A DNA stretch of 64,000 nucleotides from CAVZAB01 sp963773155 (GTDB lineage Bacteria > Pseudomonadota > Alphaproteobacteria > Rhizobiales > Beijerinckiaceae), in NCBI GenBank assembly GCA_963773155.1, contig CAVZAB010000014.1:1-64000 (forward strand), written 5' to 3'. The position numbers were made by a program, and so were the translations under genes. Of this stretch, positions 60,296 to 64,000 are shown one piece after another. The notes under the pieces are model-generated. The model saw nothing but the letters and a program-made list of their open reading frames with translations, was not told the DNA's origin and did not search any database. The stretch's first letter is position 1, and each line of letters opens with the position of its first letter.

Positions 60296-61017
60296 GGGCT
60301 GCTCACCCCACGCTCACGGCCGAACCCTGCTGCTTCGGCAGCCACGATGTCGCGTGCCCGGTCGATGTCGAAAACGCGGGGCAACGCGATGCCATAGACT
60401 GGTTGGTGCTCGCTAACCAGCCACATGAGATAGTCACGCAGTCGGGCGAAGTTGATCGCGGCTCGTGCCAGTCTTTGCCCTGGCAACCAATAAAGGCCGG
60501 CCGTCACATGGCTGCCATCACGGCCACCCAGCTGCCGAATCCGGCCGTCCACGGCATCCAACGTCGCCCATAGCGGATTTTCGTCCTCGACATTTTCGGT
60601 CAGGCCCAGCGCCACGCTGTCTTGCGCTAGGCCGGTAGCCGAATCCACAAAAAAGCTAAAATCCTTGACCGGCATGAACGAGTCGATCGTGGTGATTACC
60701 GTAGGAGCGCAGACCAGTCGATCGACTACCATTTGGAAACTGACGTAGGAGGAAGGAGTTGTGTAGATGATCAAATCAAGATCGAAATCTCCACTATAAT
60801 CGTGCAACCACCGGCGACAATCGTCGCTCGTCTCGTTGATGATGATCGTCAATCGTCGAATGCCGACGGCACGGAAACGTTCAAGTGCGTGGTAGATAAG
60901 AGGTCGTCCAGCCACTGGCACCATTGGCTTACTCTCCAGATAGCCATCGGCTCGCAAACGACTACCGGCGCCGGCGGCGATTATGCCTCCCTGGAGGACC
61001 GGACACGCGGTTATCAT
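60292..61017 (-). CDS. NTP-transferase-domain protein (sugar/cyclitol-phosphate nucleotidyltransferase)
   Basis: 241-residue nucleotidyltransferase with a canonical nucleotide loop (GGIIAAGAGSRLRADGYLES, then KPMVPVAGRPLI). A metal-binding acidic motif is likely in TTIDSFMPV. It would activate a sugar or inositol phosphate as an NDP derivative. It supplies the activity that the degenerate N-domain of the phosphotransferase at 55752 seems to lack. Coupled to both neighbours by ATGA overlaps. Confidence 0.83.
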   Translation of the reverse strand: MITACPVLQGGIIAAGAGSRLRADGYLESKPMVPVAGRPLIYHALERFRAVGIRRLTIIINETSDDCRRWLHDYSGDFDLDLIIYTTPSSYVSFQMVVDRLVCAPTVITTIDSFMPVKDFSFFVDSATGLAQDSVALGLTENVEDENPLWATLDAVDGRIRQLGGRDGSHVTAGLYWLPGQRLARAAINFARLRDYLMWLVSEHQPVYGIALPRVFDIDRARDIVAAEAAGFGRERGVSSP

Positions 61018-61832
61018 AGCAAGATTTTCAAGAGATCACGCAACTCGGTCACGTTGGCAAGAGCAGGCGGCTGCGTCGACGCCAGAGCTTCAGCGATCTG
61101 GGCGTCTTGGGGCGCGATCCAGATGAAGCCCAGCCCCGTGCGTCGAGCCCCCTCCCGATCCCGCGGCAATGAATCGCCAATGAATAATGTTGTCTCGGGC
61201 ACCGCGCCGAGCGACTTTAGGGCAGCGCGGAAAATCGCCGGATCGGGTTTTTCGGCACCGATGCAGTAGCTATCCACCAGGACCGCGAACAGGGAAGCCA
61301 ATCCGGCGCTGTGGCACACCGCTTCGAGATTGCCATAGAAATTCGAGACAACGCCAAGGTGATAGCGGTCCCGCAACGTCTCAAGGACCGGGCGATTGCG
61401 TGCGAAAGTAGTCATAGCGTCCAGAAGGAAACTCGAGGCTACACGCCGCCCGCGATTGCCACTGGCCCATTCTTTGGCGGTTCCCACCCTGTCAATTCCA
61501 AACCCGCGTCGTGCCAGTTCGACTTCAAGGTTGGCAACCAACGCGTCGACTGTACCGGAGAGACCAGTTGCAGGCGCCAGCCCTCCGACGAGCGGCCGAT
61601 CGGCGAGGTAGAAGGCAGACGCAAAGGCATCGGCACTCATGTCCAATCCTTCGGCCTGATAAAGAGCGTAGAAGCGTTCCTTCCATGCCACGCCGTCGGC
61701 ATCGAGGGTGCCGCCAAAGTCGAAGAGCAACGTTTCAATTGGCTCCGTTATCCGCCGTTCGTCCGCCCGCCGACCCGGCTCACAAAGCCCATCGCCAATA
61801 TCCCGCGAGCGCAACGTAACCTCGAAGTCCAT
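61014..61832 (-). CDS. HAD-superfamily hydrolase (phosphatase)
   Basis: 272-residue HAD phosphatase: motif I LLFDFGGTLD (about residue 36; the second D is the catalytic acid), motif II GVVSNF, motif III lysine in GAEKPDPAIF, motif IV FIGDSLPRD. An alpha-helical cap lies between motifs I and II. It likely dephosphorylates a small phosphate ester; inositol phosphate is the contextual guess. Its ATG overlaps the synthase stop by one base. Confidence 0.85.
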   Translation of the reverse strand: MDFEVTLRSRDIGDGLCEPGRRADERRITEPIETLLFDFGGTLDADGVAWKERFYALYQAEGLDMSADAFASAFYLADRPLVGGLAPATGLSGTVDALVANLEVELARRGFGIDRVGTAKEWASGNRGRRVASSFLLDAMTTFARNRPVLETLRDRYHLGVVSNFYGNLEAVCHSAGLASLFAVLVDSYCIGAEKPDPAIFRAALKSLGAVPETTLFIGDSLPRDREGARRTGLGFIWIAPQDAQIAEALASTQPPALANVTELRDLLKILL

Positions 61833-62983
61833 TACGAACGGTCGGAATGCACTGCAACCTTCGCATAGCCGATCTCCTCCTCGGGAAGATCAAAAATGCG
61901 GTCATCGATGTAGGCGTTGCAAGCCTCTCGCGCAACGCTGTCACGCATTTGCTGCGGTGGGCTTTTCATATAATAGGCCGACGGCGCCTTCAACGGACCA
62001 GCCTCGCCGCGCTCCAACGCTAGTTTCGCGCAGCGGATAGCGTCGATGACGACGCCGGCACTGTTTGGCGAATCCTCCACCGACAGCCGCATTTCCAATT
62101 CAATCGGCGCATCGCCGAAGCCGCGCCCTTCCATTCGGATAAAACACACCTTGTTGTCGAGCTGCCACGGTACGTAGTCGGATGGTCCAATGTGTATGTC
62201 GCGCGCGTTGAGCCGTTCGTCTAGCTGCGATTGAACGGATTCCGTTTTGGAGATCTTCTTCAACTTCAGGCGGTTCCGCTCAAGCATGTTGAGGAAGTCG
62301 GTGTTGCCTCCAGTGTTGAGCTGATAAGTCCGGTTGAGGCCAACTCCTCGGTCGGCGAACAGTCGCGCCAAAGCCCGGTGCACAATAGTCGCCCCGACCT
62401 GGCTTTTGATATCGTCCCCGATTATCGGGACACCGGCGTCCTTAAATTTCTGCGCCCATTCGCTGTCCGATGCAAGGAATACGGGAACGCAATTGATCAT
62501 GGCGACACGGGCATTCAGACAAGCCTGGGCGTAATGCTTGACCGCCTGATCCGAACCGACAGGCAAGTAGCAAACCAGAACCTCGGCACCCGACGCGCGG
62601 AGCCAGGCGGCGACGTCAGTCGGCTCAACATCGGCCGAGCGAAAGGCGACTTCCTCAGGATATTCGGACATGTGCGCCGCAACCCCGTCGAGCACCGGGC
62701 CAGCCTGTACGATTACGTTCGACACGGGTAAGGAGCTTTGGAAAATGCGTGTGCAATTTGGCTTAGCGAATATGGCTTCCTCCAACGGATGACCGACCTT
62801 GCGTCGGTCAATGTCAAACGCCGCAACGAACTCGATATTGCCACAGCCATAGCCGCCAATGGACTGCCGCATGACGCCGTCAAGCGGAGCACTCCGCCGA
62901 TGACGGTAATATTCCACGCCCTGAACCAGCGCGCTGGCGCAATTACCAACGCCGGCGATGGCCACTTTGATGTCCTTTTGCAT
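61832..62983 (-). CDS. Inositol-3-phosphate synthase (Ino1/MIPS, prokaryotic type)
   Basis: 383-residue NAD-dependent myo-inositol-phosphate synthase of the short actinobacterial/archaeal type. VAIAGVGNCASALVQGVEYY is the NAD motif, followed by FDIDRRKVG, GDDIKSQVGATIVHR, NTGGNTDFLNML and APIELEMRLSVEDSPNSAGV. It converts glucose 6-phosphate to inositol phosphate. Uncommon in Alphaproteobacteria. First gene of the six-gene operon, with a promoter about 100 bases upstream. Confidence 0.92.
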   Translation of the reverse strand: MQKDIKVAIAGVGNCASALVQGVEYYRHRRSAPLDGVMRQSIGGYGCGNIEFVAAFDIDRRKVGHPLEEAIFAKPNCTRIFQSSLPVSNVIVQAGPVLDGVAAHMSEYPEEVAFRSADVEPTDVAAWLRASGAEVLVCYLPVGSDQAVKHYAQACLNARVAMINCVPVFLASDSEWAQKFKDAGVPIIGDDIKSQVGATIVHRALARLFADRGVGLNRTYQLNTGGNTDFLNMLERNRLKLKKISKTESVQSQLDERLNARDIHIGPSDYVPWQLDNKVCFIRMEGRGFGDAPIELEMRLSVEDSPNSAGVVIDAIRCAKLALERGEAGPLKAPSAYYMKSPPQQMRDSVAREACNAYIDDRIFDLPEEEIGYAKVAVHSDRS

Positions 62984-63087
62984 GTCGCTACGGATGTCCT
63001 TCCAATCCTCAGGTCATTGATCTGCGACGCGTGCACAACCGTCATAGGCTACCAAAGACCTGCGAACTGCAATCGGCGCAAACGATA

Positions 63088-63117
63088 ATTATGCTTTGAT
63101 AATATTCTGCCTGTCAA
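63088..63117 (-). promoter_or_regulatory. Candidate promoter of the cyclitol operon
   Basis: On the minus strand TTGACA (63117-63112), an 18-base AT-rich spacer and CATAAT (63093-63088) face the inositol-phosphate synthase gene, leaving a leader of about 95 bases. Confidence 0.55.
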
Positions 63118-63683
63118 TTGTCTGCAAAATTGGGCGTTAGCGACTTGATAAATCATAGGTTTGCGTGTGAAGCCGCTGAAGCCGCCTCCTTGCGGGACCT
63201 CCTATAGGCCGTGTCGAATGAGTATACATGACCTAAAGGGCCGGCCCGAGCGGTTGCGGACAAACATGGCCTCGCAGACTCTCGAGAATCTTGGAGAACG
63301 GCCGTCGAAAGCCGGCCAAGACCATCAGCGATTCGCCTCGCGTTACCTAGGGTCTATCCGCCTCAACGGTGCGCGGCGGTAAATCTCAAATCGAACGTGA
63401 AAAGCAAATAAGATGAGTACCGAAATTGCGCACCCGTCGAGGCCTAAAAGGTTTCCAAATTTCAGGGCGTTTTAAGTTAGACGAGCGTGCAAGGTGCCAC
63501 GCGATGGATTGGGTTCGCTCACTTGTCAGCAAAATCGTGGTCACGCCCTTGGCAGCCCGGGGTCAAGTCAAATTGCGGTTTTGCGGAGCATTGGCTGATT
63601 GCTCAGCTTGCGTTATGCCTTCGCAAAGGCATCAAGGCGTTTCGCATGGCAAAAACGTTCGGAGACGCATGTTCGTCTGGACG

Positions 63684-63717
63684 CTCTGTTTTCGACAGGA
63701 CACTCTGTTTTCGACAG
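63684..63717 (+). repeat. 15-base direct repeat
   Basis: CTCTGTTTTCGACAG occurs twice with a 19-base period. Meaning unknown; possibly left by a recombination or duplication event. Confidence 0.5.
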
Positions 63718-63839
63718 ATCTCAGCTCGCCGCAACCGGCCTCGAAACACAGAGTTCAACGCCCGAAATGCAAGCCTGTCATCCATCCGGTTTGCAACGGT
63801 TGGCGTGGGCCGCACCGACCCACCGCACCGCCAATTCTA

Positions 63840-63885
63840 CGCACCGGCACGATTTGAACGTGTGACCTTTGCCTTCGGAAGGCAG
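63840..63885 (-). pseudogene. Degenerate tRNA-Arg(CCG)-like 3' half
   Basis: On the minus strand: an anticodon arm TGCC-TTCCGAA-GGCA (anticodon CCG), then AAGGTCACACG TTCAAAT CGTG, which resembles a T-arm, then CCGGTGCG. A matching 5' acceptor and D-arm are not found, and CCA is not encoded. Looks like a 3' tRNA fragment of the kind left by integration of a mobile element. Confidence 0.35.
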
Positions 63886-64000
63886 TTCCTAGCATTTGTA
63901 AGCCGTAGCTTGTGTTTGCGCATGTTTGCGCAAGCAGCTCTTCAGGGCAGGACTTACAATGACGTAGCGATTCGCCGGATTCAGGGATGAATTGGATTTG

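Larger units (their letters stand above)
63118..64000. other. Gene-poor right end
   Basis: About 880 bases with several short frames but none with recognisable product or a good ribosome-binding site. Contains a 15-base direct repeat (63684-63698 and 63703-63717) and a tRNA-Arg-like fragment near 63840-63885. Looks like a boundary or decayed region. Confidence 0.4.

Noticed and set aside
55752..62983. The cyclitol operon as the known route to bacteriohopanetriol cyclitol ether
   Set aside because: That route uses glucosamine-type intermediates with a glycosyltransferase, a deacetylase and a radical SAM enzyme (HpnI, HpnK, HpnJ), none of which is here.
62984..64000. Short plus-strand frames at the right end as genes
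   Set aside because: Biased composition, no ribosome-binding sites and no recognisable domains.

Overview
The window reads as a chromosomal segment of an alphaproteobacterium, most likely Hyphomicrobiales (Rhizobiales) and possibly near Beijerinckiaceae. The evidence is a 16S-tRNA-Ile-tRNA-Ala-23S operon with an alphaproteobacterial 16S, an extended 23S helix 9, GC-rich housekeeping genes, and order-typical genes (F1-ATPase zeta inhibitor beside purC, argH-lipoprotein-lysA, a TIGR02302-type protein). The species cannot be fixed by eye.

Layout. (1) 1-3.2 kb, minus strand: 5' part of 23S, tRNA-Ala(TGC), tRNA-Ile(GAT), 16S and an rrn promoter. (2) 3.5-28.3 kb: dense housekeeping genes: M23 peptidase, AEC transporter, gluQRS, AlkA-type glycosylase, esterase, HpcH/HpaI aldolase, ATPase zeta, purC-purS-purQ-purL, BolA, GrxD, a TlpA-like thioredoxin, argH, a small lipoprotein, lysA, a large coiled-coil membrane protein, HIG1, a cobalamin adenosyltransferase, rhomboid, etfBA, 3-hydroxyacyl-CoA dehydrogenase, HNH nuclease, DsbB, YqaA and tRNA-Leu(CAA). 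(3) 28.3-37.4 kb: a gene-poor accessory stretch starting right after tRNA-Leu, with small zinc-ribbon paralogues, truncated or frameshifted genes, an orphan methyltransferase, an IS110-family element and decayed membrane-protein genes. (4) 37.6-55.7 kb: a hopanoid locus: ispH, hpnH, hpnG, shc, hpnE, hpnD, hpnC, hpnB, hpnA and dxs, then hpnM, hpnN, mlaA and hpnL. Together these supply isoprenoid precursor, make and cyclise squalene, start the side chain, and probably move hopanoids to the outer membrane. (5) 55.7-63.1 kb: a tight six-gene operon (inositol-phosphate synthase, HAD phosphatase, nucleotidyltransferase, ATP-grasp, class III aminotransferase, Gfo/Idh/MocA oxidoreductase) convergent with a CDP-alcohol phosphotransferase. 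(6) 63.1-64 kb: no convincing gene, a direct repeat and a degenerate tRNA-Arg-like fragment.

The most interesting part is region 5. Its gene set resembles a split and extended version of the CDP-inositol / di-myo-inositol-phosphate route, with added oxidation, transamination and ligation enzymes, next to hpnL. I infer a modified (amino)cyclitol phosphodiester, perhaps a lipid headgroup; the product is unknown.

A second theme is indels. purL, hpnH, shc, hpnB, hpnC, hpnN, the IS110 transposase and several accessory genes all carry single-base frameshifts, usually at short homopolymers or GC repeats, with conserved protein continuing in the next frame. A 960-codon open frame that looks like an HpnB-HpnC-HpnD fusion is explained by two such indels. 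Sequencing error and recent decay of the hopanoid pathway both remain possible; error is favoured by the purL case and by the absence of nonsense substitutions.
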